Source: an uncultured Bacteroidota bacterium
GTDB lineage: Bacteria > Bacteroidota > Bacteroidia > Bacteroidales > F082
Assembly (NCBI GenBank): GCA_900542475.1
Contig: UQNO01000037.1
Location: forward strand, 1 to 17,558
Length of the DNA: 17,558 nucleotides
Reading direction: 5' to 3'
Shown here in pieces: positions 8,745 to 16,334 of the stretch. How positions within the stretch are numbered: position 1 is the stretch's first letter; each line of letters begins with the position of its first letter. The position numbers and the translations under genes are program-made. The notes below the pieces were generated by a model that saw nothing but the letters and a program-made list of their open reading frames with translations, made no database searches and was not told the DNA's origin.

Positions 8745-8836
8745 AAATCACAATATTTTCCATCCACACGGATATTCATGTTTTTTACACCTCACTATTC
8801 GAGTTGCAAAGACTATTCTTGTTTTCGTATTGTGTT

Positions 8837-9844
8837 TCACCATGTACTAATCAGGTAATCCAATAGTTCTTTCATTCTTTCTGTTGGCACGTTTTTCTTA
8901 ATGATAATGCCGTTTTCATCAATAAAGATATTCTGCGGAATGTATGCGACGGTGTACAAGTCCGCGGCGGCATTGCCCCAGCCTTTGAGATCCGACACAT
9001 GATGTTTCCAATAAAGATTATCATCTTCAATGGCTTTTTTCCAAGCAGCCTCGTTTACGTCAAATGACACGCTTACAATGTCCAGACCCCTATCTTTGTA
9101 TTCGTCGTAAATCGCGACAAGATTAGGATTCTCTTTACGGCAGTCGGGACACCATGACGCCCAAAAGTCTAACATTATTATTTTAGACTTGCCAATGACA
9201 CTTGATAAAGTGAATTCTTCACCATTCACATCTTTTTGATTGAAATCAATAAACGGCATTCCAACTTCAGTTAGTTGAAGCCCTTTAATATATTTTACCA
9301 AGAGGTCTTTGTATGAACTTTGCATATCTGCCGGCATGACATGGAGAAGATTTTTCAAATCATCAAGTGTAAAAGACCATTTATAACGATAAGCGATATA
9401 CGCTCCTATTGGACTGTCAATGTTTTGCTTCACGAAATCAAGAACATAATAGTGAAGTTCCTGCTCGTCCTCGATACTATTAACTTCATTCAGGAAGTTG
9501 TTCAGTTTTTCCTGGGTTTCTGAAGCCAAAATATTGATTCCATTATAATTCTGACAGTCGCCTTTGACCATAACATCTTGATTATCAGCGAAGAATGTTA
9601 GAGGACGTCGCCAACCTTTAATCATGATACAAAAAGCGTCATTATAATCGCTTTGTTTGATTTTAAAAACGGCGTGATTATTTTTTGCGACAACGGAGTC
9701 AATATTAGTCATTTGTTCGCCGTCATATTTTTGAAGATAAACTGTTTTTTCGTTTGAATTTTCAAGATTAACATTGATTTTGAACGAGTTGCATGATGTC
9801 ACTGTCATTATGACAATAAGTGCGATCAATAATTTTTTCATCAT
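8837..9844 (-). CDS. TlpA-like thioredoxin-fold lipoprotein with DUF4369-like N-terminus
   Basis: A 335-residue exported lipoprotein: residues 1-17 are a signal sequence and C18 is the lipobox cysteine (VTSC). Residues ~21-100 look like DUF4369 (VYLQKYDGEQM...IDS), then a helical stretch to ~195. A C-terminal TlpA/AhpC-type thioredoxin domain begins near GMPFIDF (195), with active site WCPDC (cysteines 232 and 235) and the cis-Pro loop YIPQ (301-304). Members act as membrane-anchored periplasmic thiol-disulfide oxidoreductases; the substrate here is unknown. The ATG at 9844 lies 2 nt after the mreD stop, and a second ATG at 9841 is equally possible. It therefore appears to be the last gene of the purH-mreBCD run, where mrdA and rodA would be expected in relatives. 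Confidence 0.88.
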   Translation of the reverse strand: MMKKLLIALIVIMTVTSCNSFKINVNLENSNEKTVYLQKYDGEQMTNIDSVVAKNNHAVFKIKQSDYNDAFCIMIKGWRRPLTFFADNQDVMVKGDCQNYNGINILASETQEKLNNFLNEVNSIEDEQELHYYVLDFVKQNIDSPIGAYIAYRYKWSFTLDDLKNLLHVMPADMQSSYKDLLVKYIKGLQLTEVGMPFIDFNQKDVNGEEFTLSSVIGKSKIIMLDFWASWCPDCRKENPNLVAIYDEYKDRGLDIVSVSFDVNEAAWKKAIEDDNLYWKHHVSDLKGWGNAAADLYTVAYIPQNIFIDENGIIIKKNVPTERMKELLDYLISTW

Positions 9845-9846
9845 AT

Positions 9847-10359
9847 TTACTTTTTAATGGGTTTTAAAAGATATATTATCAAAAGTATCACTAATAATGA
9901 GACCACTGCGCTTAGCAATGTCTCTAACAAGACAATTCCCAGCAATCTGACACTGAAAGCCTCAAGCCAGAAAAGCACTAAATTATGTAATATTAACAAC
10001 AGTAATCCATAAACGACAAACCATTTCAGTCCCATTTCTGTCACTGTTGGGCGGTTTTTATCTTCAACATCGCTTTTTTTTGTTGTCAATACGATGATAT
10101 AAGGTCTAACAAAGGCCATGAATACTGTTGCTGCGGCGTTAAGTCCTGGTGTTCCGCTGAAAATATCGATTGTCATTCCTATGATAAAGCCGTTAATAAG
10201 CAGACGCAATTGGGAGGTATCAAAAGGCATTATCATAATTAAGAACACGTACACACACGGGTGTATATAGTTTCCGAAGCGGATGTTGTCGAAAACTATC
10301 ACCTGCATAATCACCACGGTGACAAAGCATATTATTTTGTGTATCAGCGTGTTATACAT
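9847..10359 (-). CDS. mreD: Rod shape-determining protein MreD
   Basis: A small inner-membrane protein of the elongasome, thought to work with MreC to couple cytoplasmic MreB to cell-wall synthases. The 170-residue product is almost all hydrophobic segments (about 9-28, 33-46, 52-66, 73-92, 112-132, 137-165). The conserved region GMTIDIFSGTPGLNAAA (61-77) is the family signature. The start overlaps the end of mreC by 16 nt, a sign of translational coupling, and the gene is followed 2 nt later by the TlpA-like gene. Length matches Bacteroidota MreD. Identification rests on signature plus position, since primary sequence is poorly conserved. Confidence 0.9.
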   Translation of the reverse strand: MYNTLIHKIICFVTVVIMQVIVFDNIRFGNYIHPCVYVFLIMIMPFDTSQLRLLINGFIIGMTIDIFSGTPGLNAAATVFMAFVRPYIIVLTTKKSDVEDKNRPTVTEMGLKWFVVYGLLLLILHNLVLFWLEAFSVRLLGIVLLETLLSAVVSLLVILLIIYLLKPIKK

Positions 10360-11144
10360 AACGAATCAATTTCTGCCTTATAGTTGTTTTTCACTATATA
10401 AACATGGCGCAGTGTACTGAAATTGGTTGAAAACTCCAGTTTTGCCTTGCCGAACATCTCGTTATCGCTGCTCAAATTCCTCTCAATGGTGCCAACCATG
10501 ATATCGGCGGGGAATGAGTTTGAGAAGCCGCTGGTCACCAAGGTATCGCCTTTATTAATAATAAGGTGTGAGGGTATGTCTTTCACCAGGCCGAAGCGAT
10601 AATTTTCATTATCCCACACGACATTTGCCACATACTGATTATTGACAAATCTACAGCTTATCACCGAATACGAGTTAAGCAAGCTCATGACGGAGGCGTA
10701 GTGATTGCTCACATTGAGAACCTTACCCACAATGCCGTTATCACAAATCACACCCATTTCCGGTTCGATGCCATCGACCCTTCCTTTGTCTATAAGGATA
10801 AAATTATTCATTTCATAGATGCTGTTGTTTATGACGTGTGCCGGGATATAGGTAAATATATCATCGTAATATGCCGTGTCAGCTTCCACTTCATCGCACG
10901 ACAACCTGCTCAGCAGCAATGCGTTATATTGGGCAAGCGATTCATTTTCACTTTTAAGATGCAGATAGTCATACCAATTGGAGGTTGTTTTACTGATTCC
11001 TCCGGCGATATTATTTGACAAGTTGACCATTTTTCTATTCTGAAAAGGGAGGCTTTGCACAATCATAGCCACGCACAGTGTCTCAAGCAGAATAAAAAGT
11101 ATTACCGCACTATATTTCTTTATGAAAATGAATATGTTATACAT
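10344..11144 (-). CDS. mreC: Rod shape-determining protein MreC
   Basis: A periplasmic scaffold of the elongasome, anchored in the inner membrane and contacting penicillin-binding proteins. The 266 residues show a short cytoplasmic tail (MYNIFIFIKK), one membrane helix (~11-31), a likely coiled coil (~55-75) and the beta-rich domain. In that domain the family pattern IDKGRVDGIEPEMGVICDNGIVGKV lies at ~118-142. INKGDTLVTSGFSNSFPADIMVGTI follows near 196-220. Length is normal for Bacteroidota. The ATG at 11144 is 7 nt after the mreB stop, and the gene ends inside mreD. Confidence 0.93.
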   Translation of the reverse strand: MYNIFIFIKKYSAVILFILLETLCVAMIVQSLPFQNRKMVNLSNNIAGGISKTTSNWYDYLHLKSENESLAQYNALLLSRLSCDEVEADTAYYDDIFTYIPAHVINNSIYEMNNFILIDKGRVDGIEPEMGVICDNGIVGKVLNVSNHYASVMSLLNSYSVISCRFVNNQYVANVVWDNENYRFGLVKDIPSHLIINKGDTLVTSGFSNSFPADIMVGTIERNLSSDNEMFGKAKLEFSTNFSTLRHVYIVKNNYKAEIDSLCITR

Positions 11145-11151
11145 CTCCCGA

Positions 11152-12174
11152 TTACTTTATCAGGAATGGGAATCCGTCGAAATTCTTGAGAGCGATGCCG
11201 GTACCGCGGGCCACTGCGCGCAAGGGGTCGTCGGCCACATGTATTGGCAGTTGTGTTCTGTTGTGCAGACGTTTATCGAGACCTCTCAACAAGGCTCCGC
11301 CGCCGGTGAGGTATATACCTGTACGGTAAATATCCGCTGAAAGTTCGGGAGGTGTAGTCTCAAGAGTATTAAGCACCGCTGTTTCGATTTTCGAGACGCT
11401 CTTGTCGAGACAGTGGGCGATTTCCTTATAGTTCACACTTATTTCCTTCGGAATGCCCGTGAGCATGTCGCGACCATGCACAGCATAGTCCTCTGGAGGG
11501 TTGTCAAGTTCCTGAATAGCCGAGCCCACTTCTATTTTTATAAGTTCGGCGGTGCGCTCTCCAATATTCAAGTTATGTTCTTTGCGCATATACTCGACTA
11601 TTTCATCGGTAAAGTCGTCGCCGGCAATACGTATTGATTTGTTTGTGACGATACCGCCAAGTGCTATGACGGCGATTTCAGAGGTGCCGCCGCCAATATC
11701 GACAATCATGTTGCCCATAGGTTCAAGCACGTCGATACCGATACCGATAGCGGCTGCCATGGGCTCATGAATCAGTCTGACCTCTTTGGCACCGGCCTGT
11801 TCGGCACTGTCTTTAACAGCTCTCTCCTCAACTTCTGTGATGCCGGAAGGTATGCAGATGACCATTTTCAACACCGGAGGAAATATTGAATGATGGAAAT
11901 TAATCATCTTTATCATTTCTCTCAACATAAACTCCGCTGCTTGGAAATCGGCGATGACACCGTCACGTAAAGGTCTGATAGTCTTGATATTATCATGAGT
12001 TTTCCCGTGCATCATCATTGCGCGTTTTCCCACTGCCATGATTTGCTGGGTATCACGTTTAATTGCAACAATTGAAGGTTCGTCAACCACCACCTTGTCG
12101 TTATACATGATGATGGTGTTGGCGGTGCCGAGATCAATTGCTAATTCTTTATCAAATAATGAAAATAGTCCCAT
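11152..12174 (-). CDS. mreB: Rod shape-determining actin homologue MreB
   Basis: Cytoplasmic bacterial actin that forms membrane-associated filaments directing lateral wall synthesis. The 340-residue product is full length. Nucleotide-binding motifs are phosphate-1 (AIDLGTANTII, 12-22), the HEPMAAAIG stretch with the catalytic Glu at 137, phosphate-2 (VDIGGGTSEIAVI, 158-170) and the adenosine motif (GIYLTGGGALLRG, 286-298). The N-terminal MGLFSLF is a typical amphipathic membrane-targeting start. The gene begins 4 nt after the purH stop and leads into mreC 7 nt later, so it is almost certainly co-transcribed with both. Confidence 0.97.
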   Translation of the reverse strand: MGLFSLFDKELAIDLGTANTIIMYNDKVVVDEPSIVAIKRDTQQIMAVGKRAMMMHGKTHDNIKTIRPLRDGVIADFQAAEFMLREMIKMINFHHSIFPPVLKMVICIPSGITEVEERAVKDSAEQAGAKEVRLIHEPMAAAIGIGIDVLEPMGNMIVDIGGGTSEIAVIALGGIVTNKSIRIAGDDFTDEIVEYMRKEHNLNIGERTAELIKIEVGSAIQELDNPPEDYAVHGRDMLTGIPKEISVNYKEIAHCLDKSVSKIETAVLNTLETTPPELSADIYRTGIYLTGGGALLRGLDKRLHNRTQLPIHVADDPLRAVARGTGIALKNFDGFPFLIK

Positions 12175-12178
12175 ATCT

Positions 12179-13669
12179 TTAATGTTTAAAATGTCTGTAT
12201 CCTGTGAAAACCATGGCTATTCCGAGTTTGTTACAAGCGTCGATGGACTCTTGGTCACGCACCGAGCCACCAGGTTGAATTATTGATTTTATTCCTGCTT
12301 CGTTGGCAATTTCCACGCAGTCGGAGAACGGGAAGAACGCATCTGATGCCAAGACGGCGCCATCAAGGTCGAAATTGAAACTCTTTGCCTTGGCTATCGC
12401 CTGACGCAGCGAGTCAACACGTGAAGTCTGACCGATACCTGATGCGCAGAGTTGTTTGTTTTTTGCCAAAACTATAGCATTTGAGCGGCTGTGTTTCACT
12501 ATTTTATTAGCAAAAATCAAGTCTTCAACATCTTGATTATCAACGTTTTTATCTGTAACAGATTTAAAATCGGCCATAGTTTCACTATGTATGTCGCGGT
12601 CTTGTTCCAAAATGCCGTTGAGTGCTGATTTATATACCTTTGTCGGAAACTCATTTGATTTCAACTTAAGTACTATGCGGTTCTTCTTGGAGAAAAGAAT
12701 GTCGAGTACGCCGTCAGCGTAATCGGGAGCCACGCACACCTCGAAGAACATCGTGTTCATTTCTTCCGCTGTTTTAACATCGATAGGTCTGTTGCTTACG
12801 AACACGCCTCCGTATGCCGAGACCGGGTCGCCTTCCAAGGCGGCGTTGTAAGCCTCTGATATTGAGGGTCTTGAAGCCAGGCCGCATGGATTGTTGTGTT
12901 TTAAAATAGCAAACGTAGGTTCATCGAACTCGCGGATAAGGTTCAATCCAGCGTCAAGGTCGAGCAAGTTATTGTATGAAAGGTCTTTACCATGCAGTTT
13001 TTCGAAAACTTCATCAAGATTTCCATTGAAAACGGCTTGTTGGTGAGGGTTTTCGCCGTATCTCAACGGTGTGACCTTCTCTTTTTCAAACCATTTAAAA
13101 ATGGCGGTATCGTAATGCGAGCTTGTAGCAAAAGCATATTTTGCGAAACGTTTTCTGTCTTCCAAAGAAACGCTGCCATTTTGTTTTTCATAAATTTCCA
13201 TAAACTCCTTATAATAATTTGAAGAAGGCACTATAAGGCAGTCGTTGAAGTTTTTCGCGCCTGCGCGTATGAGCGAGATGCCGCCTATGTCAATTTTTTC
13301 AATTATTTGCGCTTCGTCGTCAGTGTTTTTCACTGTTTCTTCAAAAGGATAGAGGTCAACAATAACAAGATCGATAGCCGGGATTTCATACTGTTTCATT
13401 TCGGCTATGTCGGTGTCATTGTCCAAACGTCCGAGTATGCCGCCGAACACTTTTGGGTGCAGTGTTTTCACGCGTCCGCCAAGGATAGAGGGATAGCCGG
13501 TCAGAGATTCCACGGAGCGCACGGAGTCGTCAATTTTTTTAATAAAATCGAGAGTTCCGCCTGTGGCATAAATCTGAACGCCATTCTGTTTCAACAAAGC
13601 GACTATTTTATCAAGATCAGTTTTATAAAACACTGATATTAAAGCACTTTTGATTTTTTTATTTGTCAT
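12179..13669 (-). CDS. purH: Bifunctional AICAR formyltransferase / IMP cyclohydrolase (PurH)
   Basis: It catalyses the last two steps of de novo IMP synthesis: formylation of AICAR with 10-formyl-THF, then ring closure. The N-terminal MGS-like cyclohydrolase domain has YATGGTLDFIKK and the GGRVKTLHPKVFGG loop. The C-terminal formyltransferase domain has RYGENPHQQ and the catalytic ILKHNNPCGL (Lys-His pair). It ends with the conserved SDAFFPF and QPGGSVRDQE motifs. At 496 residues it is complete. I chose ATG 13669 (MTNKKIKSAL) over ATG 13687 for two reasons. A TACATTTG -7 box at 13692-13699 predicts a transcript start near 13685, and the six extra residues are not family-like. The product ends 4 nt before mreB. 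Confidence 0.95.
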   Translation of the reverse strand: MTNKKIKSALISVFYKTDLDKIVALLKQNGVQIYATGGTLDFIKKIDDSVRSVESLTGYPSILGGRVKTLHPKVFGGILGRLDNDTDIAEMKQYEIPAIDLVIVDLYPFEETVKNTDDEAQIIEKIDIGGISLIRAGAKNFNDCLIVPSSNYYKEFMEIYEKQNGSVSLEDRKRFAKYAFATSSHYDTAIFKWFEKEKVTPLRYGENPHQQAVFNGNLDEVFEKLHGKDLSYNNLLDLDAGLNLIREFDEPTFAILKHNNPCGLASRPSISEAYNAALEGDPVSAYGGVFVSNRPIDVKTAEEMNTMFFEVCVAPDYADGVLDILFSKKNRIVLKLKSNEFPTKVYKSALNGILEQDRDIHSETMADFKSVTDKNVDNQDVEDLIFANKIVKHSRSNAIVLAKNKQLCASGIGQTSRVDSLRQAIAKAKSFNFDLDGAVLASDAFFPFSDCVEIANEAGIKSIIQPGGSVRDQESIDACNKLGIAMVFTGYRHFKH

Positions 13670-13691
13670 AGTGAGATAATGTTTCAAACTG

Positions 13692-13699
13692 CAAATGTA
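13692..13699 (-). promoter_or_regulatory. Putative -7 box of the purH-mreBCD promoter
   Basis: TACATTTG on the minus strand matches TAnnTTTG. The -33 position falls in a T-run with no clear TTTG. The predicted start near 13685 supports the purH start at 13669. No purine riboswitch-like fold fits in the ~16-nt leader. Confidence 0.5.
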
Positions 13700-13722
13700 A
13701 TAAAAAAAAATTAAAAAAAATA

Positions 13723-13754
13723 TTTGGAAAACTGATTTTTTTTATATAATTTTG
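13723..13754 (+). promoter_or_regulatory. Promoter of recJ (TTTG-N20-TAATTTTG)
   Basis: TTTG at 13723-13726 and TAATTTTG at 13747-13754 are separated by 20 nt, the cleanest -33/-7 pair in the window. Transcription would start near 13760, about 15 nt before the recJ TTG codon. Confidence 0.65.
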
Positions 13755-13774
13755 CAAGTTAGAATTTTTTAATT

Positions 13775-15580
13775 TTGGAAACGCGCTGGATTATAGCAGA
13801 AGATGTAGATAAACAATTAGTTAAAGACTTGTCGAAATCGTTAGGTATCGACGAGATTTTATCTGTGTTGTTAGTTCAGCGCGGGATAAAAAGTTTTGAG
13901 GAGGCGAAGAATTTTTTCAGACCGTCGTTGTCACAGCTTCACGATCCATTTTTGATGAGAGACATGGACAAGGCGGTCGATAGGCTTGAGAGGGCGATAA
14001 ACGAGGGCGAGAAGATTCTGATTTACGGCGACTACGATGTTGATGGAACCACTGCTGTCGCTTTGATTTACACATACTTAAAGAATATCGTCAACAAAAA
14101 GAAGATAGAGTTTTACATTCCCGACCGTTATGAAGAGGGGTATGGGATTTCATATAAGGGCATTGATTATGCCGCGGACAACGGTTTCGGCCTTGTCATC
14201 GTGCTTGACTGTGGCATCAAAGCTGTCAAGAAGATAGAATATGCCAACGAGCGCGGTGTTGATTTCATAATATGCGACCATCATCGTCCTGACGAGGTGA
14301 TACCAAATGCCGCCGCGGTGCTTGATTCCAAGCGTCCTGACTGTGAATATCCTTACAAGGAGCTTTCGGGCTGCGGTGTAGGTTTCAAACTCATCACAGC
14401 ATTGTCGATGCGTCTTAACAGGTCGATAGAAGAGGTTTATGAACTTCTTGATTATGTTGCTGTCAGCATTGCCGCCGACATTGTTCCTATCACGGGAGAA
14501 AACAGGGTGTTGGCTTATTTCGGGTTGAAGCAGCTGAACAAGAATCCGCGCCCTGGTATTGAAGCGGTTTTGCGTCAAGCCAACATCGGACGCCACCCGG
14601 AGTCTCCGTCCACCGACAAGGAGCAGGAGCTGGCTCTTGAGAGGGAGATGACGATAAGCGATTTAGTGTTTTTGATAGGTCCACGTATCAATGCCGCAGG
14701 CCGTTTGGAGAAAGCAAGCGACTCGGTGCGACTGCTTCTCGCCACTAAATACGACCATGCGGAGAAGTTAGCCTCGAGCATCAACGACCTCAACTCGAAA
14801 CGTCGTGAGTTTGACAACGCCATCACAGAAGAAGCCCTTAAGATGATTGACGCTGACGAGAAACTACGTAACGCCAAAAGCACCGTGATTTTCAATGAAA
14901 ACTGGCATAAAGGCGTCATCGGCATAGTGGCGTCGCGGCTCACCGACTCTTATTACCGTCCAACCATAGTGTTGACACGCTCCGACAACCTCATCACAGG
15001 CTCGGCACGCTCGATAAAAAACTTCGACATCTACGATGCCATCGACTCATGTTCAGATATCCTCGAACATTTCGGCGGACATAAATACGCGGCAGGGTTG
15101 TCTCTGAAACCAGAGCATTTGCAAGAGTTCTCGGAACGTTTTGAAAAATATGTCTCGGAACACCTTGAAGATGACGACTTAACACCCGAACTTAACGTTG
15201 ACATCGAGATGGATTTCACAAATATCACTCCAAAGTTTGTGCGTATCTTAAAACAGTTTGCGCCGTTCGGACCGGGAAACCTCTCTCCTGTTTTTCTCAC
15301 TAAAAATGTTGTCGATGCCGGCTTCTCACGTGCTGTAGGCAATCGCAAACACTTGAAACTCAGTGTAATGCAGCAAGGCAACACTGATTTTGTGTTTTCG
15401 GGCATAGCATTCCAAAAAGGCGGTTTATACAAATATGTACACGAAAAAGAACCGTTTACAATGTGCTATTACATAGAAGAAAACTTCTGGCAAGGAAAGA
15501 CAACGCTGCAACTTAATGTGAAAGATATTAAGTTCCAAACACCTCTGTTATCTAAAGAAAATCACTCTGATTATCAGTAG
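13775..15580 (+). CDS. recJ: Single-strand-specific exonuclease RecJ (TTG start)
   Basis: A 5'-to-3' single-stranded DNA exonuclease used in recombinational and mismatch repair. The 601-residue product has the DHH-family motifs in order: YGDYDVDGTTA (84-94), VLDCGI (143-148), CDHH (167-170) and AADIVP (233-238). It continues with GPRINAAGRLE (302-312), the DHHA1 signature GGHKYAAG (434-441) and a C-terminal OB-like region with FAPFGPGN. It is slightly longer than E. coli RecJ. The first codon is TTG, in the sequence ttggaaacgcgc. An in-frame TAG at 13760-13762 leaves no ATG upstream, and the next in-frame ATG would delete over 50 residues of the conserved N-terminus. It is the only plus-strand gene and its 3' end overlaps the LysE-family gene by 33 nt. 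Confidence 0.95.
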   Translation: METRWIIAEDVDKQLVKDLSKSLGIDEILSVLLVQRGIKSFEEAKNFFRPSLSQLHDPFLMRDMDKAVDRLERAINEGEKILIYGDYDVDGTTAVALIYTYLKNIVNKKKIEFYIPDRYEEGYGISYKGIDYAADNGFGLVIVLDCGIKAVKKIEYANERGVDFIICDHHRPDEVIPNAAAVLDSKRPDCEYPYKELSGCGVGFKLITALSMRLNRSIEEVYELLDYVAVSIAADIVPITGENRVLAYFGLKQLNKNPRPGIEAVLRQANIGRHPESPSTDKEQELALEREMTISDLVFLIGPRINAAGRLEKASDSVRLLLATKYDHAEKLASSINDLNSKRREFDNAITEEALKMIDADEKLRNAKSTVIFNENWHKGVIGIVASRLTDSYYRPTIVLTRSDNLITGSARSIKNFDIYDAIDSCSDILEHFGGHKYAAGLSLKPEHLQEFSERFEKYVSEHLEDDDLTPELNVDIEMDFTNITPKFVRILKQFAPFGPGNLSPVFLTKNVVDAGFSRAVGNRKHLKLSVMQQGNTDFVFSGIAFQKGGLYKYVHEKEPFTMCYYIEENFWQGKTTLQLNVKDIKFQTPLLSKENHSDYQ

Positions 15581-16267
15581 CAAACCGCAGATGGCGAGGA
15601 CAATTCCTGTTGCCTGGTTGAGTATTTTCATTCGTTTTTCTGTGAAGAAACGTTTCAAGGAGTAGGCTCCAACTATTTTGAGTATGTCCGTCGCGAAAAC
15701 CGTGGCGAAAGTTCCCAAGAAAAACAATGCCACTAAATTTTCGTTGCCATTATATGTATCCGAGCCGGATACTGTTGCGACCGATGTCATCCAGAAGACC
15801 CAAATAAAAGGATTGAACACATTCATTATAAATCCTTTAGACAGATACACATACCATCTCGGACCCTCACGTTTAATGTTACGTTTCTCGTCGATTTTAT
15901 CAAGATGCTGGTCGATTTTTTCAAATCTTTTCTCCATTTCCTCAAGTTCGGCGCTTTTTTTCTCGGAACGAGCCACTATCTTTTCTGGTTTGCTGTAATA
16001 AGTAAAGATGCCGAATCCTATTATTATCACTCCCGCGGTGATGCCTGCGACCATCATGTTGGCAGAGTCGTCAAGGGTCAATTGTATCGAAGTAAGCATC
16101 ATCAAGATAACGACAATGATGTCGCTCATCAACACTCCAAAATCGAACAGCAAGGCTGTCTTAAACCCTTTGCTGATACTGGTCTGTATCAACAAAAAGA
16201 AAGCAGGTCCAAATCCAAAGATTGTCGCAAGGGTCAAGCCCATCAATGCGCCGTGAAAAAACACCAT
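15548..16267 (-). CDS. LysE/RhtB-family amino-acid exporter with charged central loop
   Basis: An inner-membrane transporter of the LysE superfamily, whose members export amino acids or related metabolites; the substrate cannot be told. The 239-residue form has hydrophobic segments at about 5-29, 36-62, 70-91, 143-165, 178-200 and 217-236. The conserved GFGPAFF stretch (18-24) and the NP pair in FNPF (151-154) are present. Between segments 3 and 4 is a highly charged loop (~92-136) rich in Glu/Lys with a heptad-like pattern (LEEMEKRFEKIDQHLDKIDEK). An ATG at 16351 extends the frame by 28 residues. I prefer ATG 16267 because a TACTTTTG box at 16291-16298 lies inside that extension and the shorter form has the normal family N-terminus. 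The stop lies within the convergent recJ gene. Confidence 0.85.
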   Translation of the reverse strand: MVFFHGALMGLTLATIFGFGPAFFLLIQTSISKGFKTALLFDFGVLMSDIIVVILMMLTSIQLTLDDSANMMVAGITAGVIIIGFGIFTYYSKPEKIVARSEKKSAELEEMEKRFEKIDQHLDKIDEKRNIKREGPRWYVYLSKGFIMNVFNPFIWVFWMTSVATVSGSDTYNGNENLVALFFLGTFATVFATDILKIVGAYSLKRFFTEKRMKILNQATGIVLAICGLLLIIRVIFFR

Positions 16268-16290
16268 GGGTATATACTTTTCCAAAAGAG

Positions 16291-16298
16291 CAAAAGTA
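16291..16298 (-). promoter_or_regulatory. Putative -7 box of the LysE-family gene
   Basis: TACTTTTG on the minus strand matches TAnnTTTG, with no clear -33 TTTG. The predicted start near 16285 leaves an ~18-nt leader to the ATG at 16267 and argues against the upstream ATG at 16351. Confidence 0.4.
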
Positions 16299-16334
16299 CA
16301 AATATTTTCAATTCTTAATGTTTTTTCTTTTGTT

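Noticed and set aside
8760..8775. Small hairpin (atcc-acac-ggat) after the TlpA-like gene as a terminator
   Set aside because: A 4-bp stem without a following T-run on the minus strand is expected by chance.
14150..14943. Three overlapping minus-strand open frames inside recJ
   Set aside because: They are antisense to well-conserved RecJ motifs and show no coherent protein features.
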